Assembly: GCA_011620585.1 (NCBI GenBank)
Contig: WOYV01000078.1
Location: 1-64,000, forward strand
Source of the DNA: Draconibacterium sp.
GTDB taxonomy: Bacteria; Bacteroidota; Bacteroidia; Bacteroidales; Prolixibacteraceae
Length of the DNA stretch: 64,000 bases
Direction: 5' to 3'
Shown: positions 35,363 through 45,148 of the stretch, one piece after another
Layout of the letters: the number at the start of each line of letters is the position of its first letter
Position numbering within the stretch: position 1 is the stretch's first letter
Position numbers and translations under genes: made by a program
The notes under the pieces: model-generated
What the model was told of the DNA's origin: nothing
Database searches by the model: none
What the model saw: only the letters and a program-made list of their open reading frames with translations

Positions 35363-35375
35363 AAAGGAAAGAATT

Positions 35376-37316
35376 ATGAGCATATTAAATAGCAAGATTC
35401 CGGAAGGGCCATTGGCTGAAAAGTGGAACCGGCATAAATCGGCCATTAAAGTGGTGAGCCCTGCAAACAAACGTAAGTTAGAAATAATCGTAGTAGGGAC
35501 CGGTTTAGGTGGTGCTTCGGCAGCTGCCTCGCTGGCCGAACTAGGATATAAAGTAAAAACTTTCTGTTACCAGGACAGCCCGCGCCGCGCTCACTCGATT
35601 GCGGCACAAGGAGGTATAAACGCCGCCAAAAACTACCAGAACGACAACGACTCGGTTTTCCGGCTGTTCTACGACACTATAAAAGGTGGCGATTACCGGG
35701 CACGCGAAGCCAACGTTTACCGCTTGGCAGAAGTTTCGCCAAATATTATCGACCAGTGTGTGGCACAAGGTGTTCCTTTTGGCCGCGAATACGGGGGTTT
35801 GCTCGATAACCGTTCGTTTGGTGGCGTGTTGGTAAGCCGTACCTTTTACGCCCGCGGGCAAACCGGGCAGCAATTGTTGATAGGTGCTTATCAGGCGCTA
35901 AACCGTCAAATTGCAAAAGGAAACGTTGAAATGTACAGCCGCCACGAAATGCTCGACCTGGTGAAGATTGATGGGAAAGCACGTGGTATAATTGCCCGCG
36001 ATCTGGTAAGTGGCGAGATCAAACGTTTTGGTGCCCATGCTGTGGTAGTGGCAACCGGAGGTTACGGAAACGTGTTCTTCCTCTCGACCAATGCCATGGG
36101 AAGTAATGGATCGGCGGCCTGGCAGTGTTACAAAAAAGGCGCACTTATGGCCAATCCTTGTTTTGTTCAGATTCACCCAACCTGTATCCCGGTGCATGGC
36201 GACCAGCAATCAAAACTGACTTTGATGTCGGAATCGCTGCGTAACGATGGCCGTGTTTGGGTTCCGAAGAAAAAGGAAGATGCCGAAAAGCTACAGCGTG
36301 GAGAAATGCATCCGAATGATATTCCGGACGAAGACCGCGATTTCTACCTCGAAAGAAGATATCCATCGTACGGGAACCTTGTTCCGCGTGATGTGGCATC
36401 GCGTGCTGCTAAAGAACGTTGCGATGCCGGGTATGGTGTAAATGGCGAAGGGAAAGCGGTTTTCCTGGATTTTAAATATTCGATCGAACGCCTGGGAAAA
36501 GATGTGATTGCAGCCCGTTATGGTAACCTGTTCCAGATGTATGAAAAGATTACCGATGTAGACCCGTACAAGGCGCCGATGATGATTTATCCGGCCATTC
36601 ACTATACGATGGGTGGGACCTGGGTGGATTATAATCTTATGACAACAGTTCCCGGTTTATACTCGATAGGTGAAGCTAACTTCTCTGACCACGGTGCCAA
36701 TCGTCTTGGCGCTTCGGCACTGATGCAGGGTTTAGCCGATGGCTATTTCATTTTGCCATACACCATTGGTGATTATTTGGCCGATGAGATTATGACGCCA
36801 AAAATTGATGTTAAGGCACCTGAATTCGCTGAAACTGAAAAGGCAGTAACCGACAGAATTGAGAAACTCTACAATATTAAAGGATCGAAACCGGTGGACT
36901 ACTTCCACAAACGCCTCGGACAGGTAATGTGGGATCATGTAGGAATGGCACGAAACGCTGAAGGTTTAAAGGAAGCCATCAAAATGATCCAGGAAATTCG
37001 TGAAGAATTCTGGAAAGATGTACGCATTCCCGGAGAATTGGATAACCTGAACCCGGAACTCGAAAAAGCAGGTCGCGTAGCCGACTTCTTTGATATTGGT
37101 GAACTGTTGGCCCGTGATGCACTCGACCGTAACGAATCGTGTGGAGGTCATTTCCGTGAAGAGTCAGCTACTGATGAAGGTGAAGCAAAACGTAACGACG
37201 AGAAATTCACTTACGTTTCGTGCTGGGAGTATAAAGGAGAAGGCGTTGAACCCGTATTGCATAAAGAAGATTTGGTGTTTGAGAACGTGAAATTAACACA
37301 ACGAAGCTACAAGTAG
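35376..37316 (+). CDS. sdhA: Succinate dehydrogenase/fumarate reductase flavoprotein subunit
   Basis: The start is MSILNSK (35376), 24 codons inside the longest frame, because the upstream extension lies within sdhC. The 646-residue protein has the FAD-binding [19 protein letters not shown], the covalent-FAD histidine region [15 protein letters not shown], the capping domain, and [11 protein letters not shown] plus [21 protein letters not shown] near the active site. It oxidises succinate or reduces fumarate. The size and insert pattern fit the B-type enzymes of Bacteroidota and epsilonproteobacteria. Confidence 0.97.
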   Translation: MSILNSKIPEGPLAEKWNRHKSAIKVVSPANKRKLEIIVVGTGLGGASAAASLAELGYKVKTFCYQDSPRRAHSIAAQGGINAAKNYQNDNDSVFRLFYDTIKGGDYRAREANVYRLAEVSPNIIDQCVAQGVPFGREYGGLLDNRSFGGVLVSRTFYARGQTGQQLLIGAYQALNRQIAKGNVEMYSRHEMLDLVKIDGKARGIIARDLVSGEIKRFGAHAVVVATGGYGNVFFLSTNAMGSNGSAAWQCYKKGALMANPCFVQIHPTCIPVHGDQQSKLTLMSESLRNDGRVWVPKKKEDAEKLQRGEMHPNDIPDEDRDFYLERRYPSYGNLVPRDVASRAAKERCDAGYGVNGEGKAVFLDFKYSIERLGKDVIAARYGNLFQMYEKITDVDPYKAPMMIYPAIHYTMGGTWVDYNLMTTVPGLYSIGEANFSDHGANRLGASALMQGLADGYFILPYTIGDYLADEIMTPKIDVKAPEFAETEKAVTDRIEKLYNIKGSKPVDYFHKRLGQVMWDHVGMARNAEGLKEAIKMIQEIREEFWKDVRIPGELDNLNPELEKAGRVADFFDIGELLARDALDRNESCGGHFREESATDEGEAKRNDEKFTYVSCWEYKGEGVEPVLHKEDLVFENVKLTQRSYK

Positions 37317-37357
37317 TTAGTCACATCTCAATTCAATTAATTTAAAATCTTAAGAAA

Positions 37358-38119
37358 ATGGCAGACAAGATTCTTAAAGAACTCAAAATAAAAGTTTGGA
37401 GGCAAAAAAACGCCAAATCCAAAGGTAAATTCGAAACCTATGTGATCAACGATATTTCAACCGGGTCTTCTTTCCTCGAAATGATGGACATTTTGAACAA
37501 CGACCTGATCGAAAAAGGAATTGATCCGATTGCTTTTGACCACGATTGCCGGGAAGGTATTTGCGGAACCTGTAGTTTACATATCAATGGACGCCCGCAT
37601 GGGCCAGATACTGAAGTTACTACCTGTCAGTTGCACATGCGTAAATTCAAAGATGGCGAAACCATCATTGTTGAACCCTGGCGTGCACGCGCTTTCCCGG
37701 TTATTAAAGACCTGGTGGTTGACCGCACTGCTTTAGATAAAATTCTGCAAGCCGGAGGTTTTGTATCGGTAAATACAGGAGGTGTTCCTGATGCAAATGC
37801 GATTCCGGTAGCCCGCGACGATGCCGAAGAAGCCATGGATGCAGCAGCTTGTATTGGTTGTGGCGCCTGTGTGGCTGCTTGTAAAAACTCGTCGGCAATG
37901 TTGTTTGTTTCGGCAAAAGTTTCACATTTAGCCAAGTTGCCACAGGGACAGGTTGAGGCTGCGGCACGTGCGATGAACATGGTATCGAAAATGGATGAAT
38001 TGGGTTTTGGAGGCTGCACCAACACAGGGGCCTGCGAGGTGGAATGTCCGAAAAGCATTTCAATCACCAACATCGCCCGCCTGAACCGTGAGTACCTGAA
38101 AGCAAGGATTAGCAGATAA
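37358..38119 (+). CDS. sdhB: Succinate dehydrogenase/fumarate reductase iron-sulfur subunit
   Basis: This 253-residue protein has the [2Fe-2S] motif [10 protein letters not shown] plus a fourth Cys (TTCQLHM), and the cluster motifs [11 protein letters not shown] and [12 protein letters not shown]. It carries electrons between the flavin subunit and the cytochrome b subunit. It is the last gene of the operon and is followed by a strong terminator. Confidence 0.96.
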   Translation: MADKILKELKIKVWRQKNAKSKGKFETYVINDISTGSSFLEMMDILNNDLIEKGIDPIAFDHDCREGICGTCSLHINGRPHGPDTEVTTCQLHMRKFKDGETIIVEPWRARAFPVIKDLVVDRTALDKILQAGGFVSVNTGGVPDANAIPVARDDAEEAMDAAACIGCGACVAACKNSSAMLFVSAKVSHLAKLPQGQVEAAARAMNMVSKMDELGFGGCTNTGACEVECPKSISITNIARLNREYLKARISR

Positions 38120-38138
38120 ATTGTTAATTAAAAAATAG

Positions 38139-38174
38139 AAGAGGCCTTTCCCTTTACGAAAAGGCCTCTTTTTT
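38139..38174 (+). terminator. Terminator of the sdhCAB operon
   Basis: AAGAGGCCTTT and AAAGGCCTCTT form an 11-pair stem with a ten-base loop, followed by a T-run. Confidence 0.9.
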
Positions 38175-38269
38175 GTGGATAATCCACAATTCGGTGTGCA
38201 TAAGTTGAAATGCGAACGGCAAAAATTGACTTGCTGATTCTTTAACTTCGCAACAAACATAAACGATTT

Positions 38270-39088
38270 ATGCCATACAGAAGATTACCCACGACGGACA
38301 AGGCGCGCCTCAGGGCGCTGGAGCAGGCACTAAAAAAAGTTGGTGAAATCAGTGTCAGAAATATCCCCTTTGCAAAGCATTCGACCGAAGAACTCCAAAG
38401 TGTTAAAAACCAGTTCGAAAACGCATTAAAACATTACGAACTGAATATTAAACAGCAGTCGGATAACGGTAAACATTACAAAACGGTAATGGAAACCGCA
38501 CGCATGTACCTGGGTCATTTTATCCAGGTGTTATTGTTCGCCTCAGAACGAGGAGAGATAAATGGCGGAATCAAGTTTTACGGAAATCTGCAATCGCTCG
38601 AAGGAAAAGTACCATCGTTAAATACAGAACAGGAAATTCTGGAATGGGGGAAAATAATTGTGAACGGAGAACAGAACCGGGTTCGCCAGGGTGGCAGTGC
38701 AATTTACAGCCCGTCGATTGCGCTGGTGAAGTTCAAGCTCGAAGAATTTAACGATGCCGCCATATTTCAGCAAAACCTGAAACGAAACACACTGCGATCG
38801 TTCGAAAAAATGCAAACCCTGCGAAAAGCAACCAACGATTTCATTGCTCAATTGTGGACTGAAATTGAAACTCATATCGAAATGGAAGCCATCTCTCCTG
38901 AACAGAAAAGGAAAATGGCTGAAGAATTTGGAATTGTTTATGTACTTCGCAGGAAAGAAAGAAAGCAGTTGGCAAAACAAGTTCAGCAAGTAGAAGTCCC
39001 TGAGGAAGAAGAAACAGAAGTTATGGAAACCGTGAAGGAAAAGAAACCACAATTTGTACAGCGCGACCTGTTTTTTGAACTCAACTAA
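38270..39088 (+). CDS. Conserved hypothetical protein, helical
   Basis: This 272-residue soluble protein begins YRRLPTTDKARLRALEQAL and continues with helices and a motif ARMYLGHFIQVLLFASERGEI that resembles a repeated bundle core. A middle segment (EILEWGKIIVNGEQNRVRQGG) is followed by a charged coiled-coil and a Glu-rich tail that ends PQFVQRDLFFEL. I recognise no named family. It is convergent with the CPBP protease gene, and the stop codons overlap. Confidence 0.75.
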   Translation: MPYRRLPTTDKARLRALEQALKKVGEISVRNIPFAKHSTEELQSVKNQFENALKHYELNIKQQSDNGKHYKTVMETARMYLGHFIQVLLFASERGEINGGIKFYGNLQSLEGKVPSLNTEQEILEWGKIIVNGEQNRVRQGGSAIYSPSIALVKFKLEEFNDAAIFQQNLKRNTLRSFEKMQTLRKATNDFIAQLWTEIETHIEMEAISPEQKRKMAEEFGIVYVLRRKERKQLAKQVQQVEVPEEEETEVMETVKEKKPQFVQRDLFFELN

Positions 39089-40029
39089 TTAGTGATCTCA
39101 CTCGCAATAATCTCGTTACCGGCATTCTGCCGCTTTAACTGCCAAAGGAAAAAGACAACAACAAGCAAACTGAGAATGGCTGCATAATAGCTGTTCTCAG
39201 TCGACCCGTATTCTTCCACTTGTTCGCTGATCATGCCATTGTTAATCATGAACATGGCGACAACAGCCAGGGCATTGTTCAAAAAATGGCCCAATACCGG
39301 CAGCCACATCGTACCGCTCCAAACCAACAAATATCCAAACAAAGCACCCAGTAAAACCCGCGGTATAAATCCGTAAAACTGCATGTGCATCGCACTAAAA
39401 AGAATGGCTGAAATCCAGATTCCCCAATGCGTATTTCGGGTCATCCGGGTAAATATTCTTTGAATAACACCACGGAAGAGCAACTCTTCGCCAACTGCGG
39501 GCAAAAAAGCAACCATAAAAATATTGAACGCCAGTCCGGGAATAGTTTTTACATTAAGAAAAGCTTCAGTAAGTTCCGCCGCCTGGTCCTCCGAGTTTCG
39601 CATCCATTCCTCGATTCCCGACATCCACGAAGGCAAACTCATATTGCTGTTCCATTCTCCAATAAAATTGATGAGCGGAGACATAACAAACATGAGAACA
39701 ACGACCAGTAAAAAAGTTGATGAGTTAAATGATTTGTCGAGATAAAGATAAGCCAGCATGTTTCCCTGGAAAAGCTGGCCCAGAATAAGTGGTGGCAGGA
39801 TAAATAACCCGATTGCCTGGACAGTTTGGAAGTATTTAATAATAATCAGATTTTGCGGATCACCGAGATTATTGAGGTCGGCCATGTTTAAAATCGGCTC
39901 GAAACCAAAAATCGGGAGTGCAATCAGCAGCGAAAGCGCCAGGAACGCAAGAAAACTAACCAGAATAACAAAGGCTGAAAAAAGAAGTTGCGGGAAAGGT
40001 TTCATGTCCCGGAATGCGGTGAATGCCAT
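39085..40029 (-). CDS. CPBP-family intramembrane metalloprotease
   Basis: This 314-residue membrane protein has about eight helices and the CPBP/Abi motifs: GEELLFRGVIQRI (EExxxR) and later SAILFSAMHMQFYGFIPRVLLGALFGYLL plus HFLNNALAV. The family cleaves or processes membrane substrates, as in CAAX prenyl processing and some bacteriocin immunity proteins. The substrate is unknown. It appears monocistronic. Confidence 0.92.
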   Translation of the reverse strand: MAFTAFRDMKPFPQLLFSAFVILVSFLAFLALSLLIALPIFGFEPILNMADLNNLGDPQNLIIIKYFQTVQAIGLFILPPLILGQLFQGNMLAYLYLDKSFNSSTFLLVVVLMFVMSPLINFIGEWNSNMSLPSWMSGIEEWMRNSEDQAAELTEAFLNVKTIPGLAFNIFMVAFLPAVGEELLFRGVIQRIFTRMTRNTHWGIWISAILFSAMHMQFYGFIPRVLLGALFGYLLVWSGTMWLPVLGHFLNNALAVVAMFMINNGMISEQVEEYGSTENSYYAAILSLLVVVFFLWQLKRQNAGNEIIASEITN

Positions 40030-40124
40030 AACAAGAATTTTGGATCAAAGATAGAAGAATTGAGATTTATTGTGAGTGTTGTTTGAAAGGATTACAACAA
40101 ATTACGATCAATTACAACAAGTTA

Positions 40125-40835
40125 CTATTTTATCTCCCTGATTTTGATATTTCGAAACATGCTCTGTCCACCGTGGTCCTGTAACCCGATATGACCGCTT
40201 TTCCCCATACCATAATAAGGTGCTTCGGCCCATTTGCTGTGTGCCTTGTTTTCTTCCCACCCGGGGGACCACAATTCGTATTCCACCACTTTCGTTCCGT
40301 TTAGCCAGTGTTCGACATGCGGTCCTTTTACCAAAATACGTGAGGTATTCCACTCGTCGATAGGCATAACTTTTGCATTTTTCGGGGCATTCATTCCGTA
40401 GTTGGCACCAGAATACTGGTAAGCTTCCAGTTTTTCAGGCCAGCCTTTATCATCGATCAGTTGGTACTCGGGCCCCGATTCGTAAATCGCATCGGTCAGA
40501 CCTTCCTGAACATGATAAAAAATGCCCGAGTTGCTTTGTGGGCTCACCTTCCATTCGATTTTTAATTCGAAGTTGGTATATTCGTTTTTTGTGATTATAT
40601 CGCCGCCATGGTCGGAACCGACTCCCGAATTATAAAGTATCCCGTCTTCAATCTTCCAGCCGGTAACCGCTCCACCGTTAAAGGTTTTCCAATTGTCCAA
40701 CGATTTTCCGTCGAACAACAGCGTCCATCCTTCATCCATTTCATTTTGGCTGAGGGTATTTAAACTTTGTTTTTTTGAACAGGAACTGAACAGAAATACA
40801 ACTCCCAAAATTAATAGTGCGCCAGCGCTTTTCAT
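40125..40835 (-). CDS. DUF1080 (3-keto-glycoside hydrolase-like) lipoprotein
   Basis: This 236-residue protein has a lipobox at FSSC and the DUF1080 concanavalin-like fold: WTLLFDGKSLDNWKTFNG, GWKIEDGILYN, FELKIEWKVSPQSNSGIFYHVQE, EYQLIDDKG and GHIGLQDHGG. DUF1080 proteins of Bacteroides have been shown to cleave 3-keto-disaccharides made by Gfo/Idh/MocA oxidoreductases. No oxidoreductase is adjacent here, but a Tat-exported one occurs 20 kb away in this window. It appears to be a single gene. Confidence 0.88.
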   Translation of the reverse strand: MKSAGALLILGVVFLFSSCSKKQSLNTLSQNEMDEGWTLLFDGKSLDNWKTFNGGAVTGWKIEDGILYNSGVGSDHGGDIITKNEYTNFELKIEWKVSPQSNSGIFYHVQEGLTDAIYESGPEYQLIDDKGWPEKLEAYQYSGANYGMNAPKNAKVMPIDEWNTSRILVKGPHVEHWLNGTKVVEYELWSPGWEENKAHSKWAEAPYYGMGKSGHIGLQDHGGQSMFRNIKIREIK

Positions 40836-41007
40836 TGTTAAACTGATTTAGGTTAAAAACAGTGTAAAAGTACAAAAACACAACGAATTAGCCTTTGGTT
40901 TTTCAGGTTTTCAATACTTTATTACGCATAGAAAAAGAATTACAGGCAAAGCGGTCCTGATTTTGTAAAAATCGGGTTATTTTTAGGAGAACATTGAAAC
41001 AAAGAGC

Positions 41008-41796
41008 ATGAAAATGAATAAATCGGTCATAGGAATGGTTCATGTGCAGGCTTTGCCCGGAACACCAAAAAACCGGATGAAATTAAATGAAATCATTCAG
41101 CGTGCCATCAACGACGCAAAGCTTCTTGAGCAAGGTGGGGTGGATGCCATAATGATCGAAAACATGCACGACCGTCCGTACCTGAACCGAAAAGCCGGGC
41201 CCGAAATAGTGGCTGCAATGACTGCTGTGGCCGTTTCACTGCGTAAAGAAGTTTCTGTTCCGCTTGGAATTCAGATTCTCGCCGGCGCCAACCGTGAAGC
41301 GCTTTCAGTTGCAATGGCTGCCAATTTTGAGTTTATCAGGGCCGAAGGTTTTGTGTTTGGCCACCTCGCCGACGAAGGAATGATGAACAGCGATGCAGCA
41401 GAACTGCTGCGATTCAGAAAAAATATCGGGGCCGCACACATCCAAATTTTTACGGATATCAAAAAGAAACATTCCTCTCACGCTCTTTCTGCCGATGTTT
41501 CGCTTGCAGAAACTGCCAAAGCAGCTGAGTTCTTTTTATCCGACGGAGTGATAGTGACGGGCCCGGCTACCGGAGAGCAAGCCTCGAAGGAAGAACTAAT
41601 TGCGGTAAAGGGAACGGTTCAAACCCCAGTTTTGATTGGTTCGGGAATTGACACAAAAAACATTTCAGAATTCTGGAACCTGGCTGATGGGTTTATTGTG
41701 GGCTCGTCGTTAAAAGCCGATGGCAAATGGGAAAACGATGTGGACCCTGCCCGCTTAAATGAATTTATGCAACAAATTCATCGTCTCAGAAAATAA
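41008..41796 (+). CDS. BtpA/SgcQ-family TIM-barrel protein
   Basis: This 262-residue protein begins KSVIGMVHVQALPGTP and contains GGVDAIMIENMHDRPY, PLGIQILAGANREALSVAMA, FIRAEGFVFGHLADEG and VLIGSGID, the standard BtpA landmarks. BtpA is needed for photosystem I stability in cyanobacteria, but members in heterotrophs are of unknown function; SgcQ occurs in a sugar gene cluster. It stands alone, followed by a stand-alone CBM48 gene. Confidence 0.92.
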   Translation: MKMNKSVIGMVHVQALPGTPKNRMKLNEIIQRAINDAKLLEQGGVDAIMIENMHDRPYLNRKAGPEIVAAMTAVAVSLRKEVSVPLGIQILAGANREALSVAMAANFEFIRAEGFVFGHLADEGMMNSDAAELLRFRKNIGAAHIQIFTDIKKKHSSHALSADVSLAETAKAAEFFLSDGVIVTGPATGEQASKEELIAVKGTVQTPVLIGSGIDTKNISEFWNLADGFIVGSSLKADGKWENDVDPARLNEFMQQIHRLRK

Positions 41797-41808
41797 CCGT
41801 TTCACTTG

Positions 41809-41840
41809 CCTGCAATGCATTTTGTGAGTGCAGGTTTTGT
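41809..41840 (+). terminator. Weak terminator after the BtpA-family gene
   Basis: CCTGCA and TGCAGG form a six-pair stem with a 14-base loop, followed by TTTTGTTTT. Confidence 0.45.
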
Positions 41841-41984
41841 TTTGGGCCCCAAATCAAAGCCATCTTTCTGTAAAACAAACAGTATCCTGACATTTTGTTT
41901 ACGAATGCCGCTCTTTTTATTCTTGATGAAAAATTTAGTTTAATTCAGTGTTAATTGTCTGTCTTTTATGCTAATGAGTAATCG

Positions 41985-42012
41985 TTTGCTGAATTTAATT
42001 GCTTTACTTTTG
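41985..42012 (+). promoter_or_regulatory. Candidate promoter of the CBM48 gene
   Basis: TTTG (41985-41988), 16 bases, then TACTTTTG (42005-42012). The -7 match is perfect but the spacing is short. Confidence 0.4.
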
Positions 42013-42120
42013 ACCCGTAAACCATTGGAACTTATCTCAGGCCCAAACCGTAGAACTAAACGTATTATAATAAATTGATATTGCACGTTATGGTGTACGA
42101 AACAGAATTGATAAAAAAGA

Positions 42121-42438
42121 ATGACTATGAGTATCAAAAAACAGTATTTAAAAAGCGAACCAGTTTGTAAACTGACTTTCAAAGTAAGCAAAGAACAGGC
42201 AGAGAATGCCGAAACCGTAAAAATCCTGGGCGATTTCAACGGATGGAATAAAGAAGTAGAACCGATGTCGATGCTAAAGAACGGTGATTTCACTCAAACC
42301 CTGAAATTGGATGCAGGCCAGGAATACCAATTCCGATACCTTATCAACGACAGCATCTGGGCTAACGATGAGGAAGCTGATAAAACTGTTCCGAACGGAG
42401 TAGTTGAAGGTGAATTCAACTCAGTTCTGGCCCTTTAA
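42121..42438 (+). CDS. Stand-alone CBM48 / isoamylase early-set protein
   Basis: This 105-residue protein is nearly all one CBM48 beta-sandwich: VCKLTFKVSKEQ, VKILGDFNGWNKE, FTQTLKLDAGQEYQFRYLIND and WANDEEAD. No catalytic domain or signal peptide is present, so it should be cytoplasmic. CBM48 domains bind glycogen and related alpha-glucans, which suggests a small glycogen-associated factor. ATG codons at 42121 and 42127 are both possible starts. A terminator follows about 180 bases downstream. Confidence 0.88.
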   Translation: MTMSIKKQYLKSEPVCKLTFKVSKEQAENAETVKILGDFNGWNKEVEPMSMLKNGDFTQTLKLDAGQEYQFRYLINDSIWANDEEADKTVPNGVVEGEFNSVLAL

Positions 42439-42615
42439 TGTGAAGATTAAGAAATAACGATACTTCGGGTTAAACGACTTTGTTTAGCACGCGTTTTGGC
42501 ACTTTCCATTCTCAACGGAGATACAAACACCGTCACTAAGAAGTTCAACCTGAAAAACGATTTTTTGTCCGGAAATGCCAGTTTTCGGAAGAACGTAAAT
42601 TAATTTTTCCTGTAT

Positions 42616-42650
42616 AATCGCTTATTCCAATCGGGGTAAGCGATTTTTTT
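42616..42650 (+). terminator. Terminator upstream of the epimerase gene
   Basis: AATCGCTTA and TAAGCGATT form a nine-pair stem with a 12-base loop, then a run of T. It lies 178 bases past the CBM48 gene; the bases between (42439-42615) hold nothing recognisable. Confidence 0.8.
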
Positions 42651-42720
42651 ATGCACAATATGTGGGGAGCGTTTTATTTACACTTAAATTTACATTTCAA
42701 AACCATCAAATTAATTTATT

Positions 42721-43842
42721 ATGAAGAATTATGTTCTTATCGTGATGCTCCTTTTCATTTTTGCCTGTGGACAGGAAAAGAAAGTTCCCCAATTGATTCC
42801 GGCTACAAATTTTGAGGCAGAAGCAGATGGAAAACCCATCGCTTTGTATACTCTAAAAAATGCGAACGGAATGGTAACCCAGATAACAAACCTGGGAGGC
42901 AAAGTAGTAAACATTTGGACACCTGATAAAAACGGTGATTTTGGAGACATTGTATTGGGTTTTAACACGATTAACGATTACCTGAAAACAACAGAAATAT
43001 ATTTTGGTTCGCTGATCGGTCGTTATGGAAACCGTATTGCTGGCGGACTTTTTACAATCGGCGATTCGACCTACACTCTTGCCCGGAACAATGGGCCGAA
43101 TGCCTTGCACGGAGGTATCAAAGGATATAATAATGTAGTATGGGATGCCGAACAGCCCGACGGTCAAACACTGGTGCTTACTTACCACTCTCCTGATGGC
43201 GAAGAAGGTTATCCCGGAAATCTGGATGTGAAAGTTCAGTATAAACTGACCAACGAAAACGAACTTAAAATAGAATACCGGGCAACTACCGACAAAGCTA
43301 CCCCGGTTAACCTGACCCATCATTCGTTTTTTAACCTGAAAGGTGCCGGACAAGGTGATGTAAATGGGCACGTGGTGCAGATCAATGCTGATAAGTACAC
43401 TCCGGTTGATGCAGGATTGATCCCAACCGGCGAAATAGCTCCGGTAGAAGGAACTCCGATGGATTTCAGAACTCCGACAGCTATTGGTGCCCGCATCAAC
43501 GACGATTTTGAACAGCTTAAACTGGGTAATGGTTACGATCACAACTGGGTGCTGAACCAGTCGACTGACAGCCTGACTTTTGCTGCAAAAGTAGTTGAAC
43601 CCGAGTCGGGCCGAACGATGGAAGTGTACACCAACGAACCCGGAATTCAGTTTTACACCGGCAACTTCCTCAATGGTACTGTAACAGGTAAAGAAGGCGT
43701 TCCTTATCTTTTCCGGGGAGCTTTGTGTTTGGAAACGCAACATTACCCTGATAGCCCGAACAAACCAGAGTTTCCTTCAACCATTCTCGAACCGGGAGAT
43801 GAATATTACTCAATTTGCGTGTATAAATTCGGCGTGGAATAA
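42721..43842 (+). CDS. galM: Aldose 1-epimerase lipoprotein
   Basis: This 373-residue protein has a lipoprotein signal (FIFACG) and the GalM fold: TLKNANGMVTQITNLGGKVVN, GRYGNRIAGG, NALHGGIKGYN with the catalytic-pair histidine, THHSFFNLKG, GYDHNWVL and PGIQFYTGNF with the C-terminal glutamate in LCLETQHYPDSPN. It interconverts alpha and beta anomers of aldoses. The lipid anchor places it in the envelope, where it could act on sugars freed by surface glycosidases. It is followed by a good terminator. Confidence 0.95.
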   Translation: MKNYVLIVMLLFIFACGQEKKVPQLIPATNFEAEADGKPIALYTLKNANGMVTQITNLGGKVVNIWTPDKNGDFGDIVLGFNTINDYLKTTEIYFGSLIGRYGNRIAGGLFTIGDSTYTLARNNGPNALHGGIKGYNNVVWDAEQPDGQTLVLTYHSPDGEEGYPGNLDVKVQYKLTNENELKIEYRATTDKATPVNLTHHSFFNLKGAGQGDVNGHVVQINADKYTPVDAGLIPTGEIAPVEGTPMDFRTPTAIGARINDDFEQLKLGNGYDHNWVLNQSTDSLTFAAKVVEPESGRTMEVYTNEPGIQFYTGNFLNGTVTGKEGVPYLFRGALCLETQHYPDSPNKPEFPSTILEPGDEYYSICVYKFGVE

Positions 43843-43864
43843 TACTTTGTTCTCGAAATATTGC

Positions 43865-43896
43865 AAAGGCTCGGAGGTTTCCGGGCCTTTTTGTTT
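43865..43896 (+). terminator. Terminator of galM
   Basis: AAAGGC-T-CGGA pairs with TCCG-G-GCCTTT around a four-base loop, followed by TTGTTTT. Confidence 0.8.
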
Positions 43897-43988
43897 TCCA
43901 AATTAGATTACAAACCTGACATTGCTGCTTATTTGTCAGAAGTATAAATGGTGGAAGTGGTTGAGTATATGGTGTTTTTACATCAGGA

Positions 43989-44387
43989 TTATTGAATTCT
44001 TTTATAAATGCTTGTTGGCCCGTCAACGTAAGCCTGGTTAAGAACCAACAAATCGTTCTGAATAGTGAATGGGGTTTTTGTATTGTTGATAATTAAAATA
44101 GTGGTTGTTGCACTGACCGAGCTTTCTGGAGGATTTTGAATTTCTTCTATCTGGTATGACTCTGTTCCGGTCAATTCCCCGTTTTTGTAATACTCCACAG
44201 TATTATCAGCTTTATAAACTGAGATTTGACTATAACCTTCCGATTCGGGAGTGTATTTAATTCCGGTCCAGGAATTTATCGTTTCAGTCCATTCCCATTT
44301 CCCAATGATTTGGTTATTCGGAGTGTCATCGTTTTTGGAGCAACTCAAAACAACAAAAAGTATTAAAAGGGTAATTAGCTGTTTCAT
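43989..44387 (-). CDS. Hypothetical small lipoprotein, lipocalin-like
   Basis: This 132-residue protein has a lipobox (VVLSCSKND). The mature part has the pattern of small lipocalin-like Bacteroidota lipoproteins: IIGKWEWTETINSWTG near the start, then alternating strands (VEYYKNGEL, TTTILIINNTKTPFTIQND) and a final YKRIQ. The ligand is unknown. It is the first of three small lipoprotein genes on this strand in a low-GC stretch. Confidence 0.75.
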   Translation of the reverse strand: MKQLITLLILFVVLSCSKNDDTPNNQIIGKWEWTETINSWTGIKYTPESEGYSQISVYKADNTVEYYKNGELTGTESYQIEEIQNPPESSVSATTTILIINNTKTPFTIQNDLLVLNQAYVDGPTSIYKRIQ

Positions 44388-44541
44388 AGGATTGAAAATT
44401 GTTTGTAATTAATGCGATCGTTTGTAATTCGTAAATCAAAACCTTTCGTATTACCTGGCATATTTCACCCCGACCTACAGGCATAAAGTCTCCGTTCCAA
44501 AACCAAACGTCTCCCCATAATCCCTGTTCGATTGTAACTTT

Positions 44542-44661
44542 CTACGAATTTCTTGGGGGATCACTTTCTCTGTAACAGCTTGGTTCCGGTTCAGGGTTCT
44601 CTTGGCAGGAAACAAGCAGGCAAACAGAAAATATTAATATCAACCCATTAAATCTTTTCAT
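44542..44661 (-). CDS. Very small lipoprotein (39 residues) or remnant
   Basis: From MKRFNGL the frame encodes a strong lipoprotein signal (SVCLLVSCQ, Cys20) and then only about 19 residues (ENPEPEPSCYRESDPPRNS). It could be a true short lipoprotein or the 5' end of a gene truncated by deletion, since nothing recognisable continues downstream. The longer frame extending to 44745 overlaps the neighbouring gene and is not favoured. Confidence 0.4.
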   Translation of the reverse strand: MKRFNGLILIFSVCLLVSCQENPEPEPSCYRESDPPRNS

Positions 44662-44722
44662 TATAAGTTTTTCATTAAGATGAATCTTGCCTCGAAGCAG
44701 TTCTGCGATATTTGGTTTATTG

Positions 44723-45148
44723 CTACATAAAATAAATAGCTTCATTTTGAATCAGCCAGCTAAAGCGTTTTACAACAGTATTTTCACCATCAGTATTTTC
44801 TGAATACTGCCAGTAATCTATTACTGCCCAGTACATATCATCTGTGAGTTCAAAATTTTTAACAAGAGATGCCTCTCCTTTCTGAGATTCTACTTTTATT
44901 GTGTGTTTGCCTGTTAGAAGGTTAAAATCAAATGATTTCCAATTATGGCTATCTCCAATTTCATATTCTCCTTCTACCACAATCACGTCATCAATATAAA
45001 TCGTTATATCTACGGGTGACACGTCGTAACTTTGATTACTGACATAAAGAATAAAATCTACATTTTCGTTTTTAGGTGCCTCGTCTTTACATCCGGAGAG
45101 GATTAAAAATGATAGAATTACGATCGTTGTCAGAATGCTTTTGTTCAT
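44723..45148 (-). CDS. Hypothetical small lipoprotein
   Basis: This 141-residue protein has a lipobox (LILSGCKDE). The mature part looks like one beta-sandwich: VDFILYVSNQSYDVSPVDITIYIDD, an acidic GEYEIGDSHNW turn, GKHTIKVESQKGEA and MYWAVIDYWQY. It resembles an Ig-like fold, but no family is recognised. It lies upstream of the very small lipoprotein on the same strand. Confidence 0.7.
   Translation of the reverse strand: MNKSILTTIVILSFLILSGCKDEAPKNENVDFILYVSNQSYDVSPVDITIYIDDVIVVEGEYEIGDSHNWKSFDFNLLTGKHTIKVESQKGEASLVKNFELTDDMYWAVIDYWQYSENTDGENTVVKRFSWLIQNEAIYFM

Larger units (their letters stand above)
41797..42120. other. Gap between the BtpA-family and CBM48 genes
   Basis: This 324-base stretch holds no gene. 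It has a weak hairpin at 41809-41834 and a candidate promoter at 41985-42012; nothing else stands out. Confidence 0.5.

Noticed and set aside
42853-43743. 296-codon open frame antisense to the epimerase gene
   Set aside because: It lies wholly opposite a clear galM gene, has no recognisable domain and odd Cys/Ser-rich composition; it is a shadow frame.
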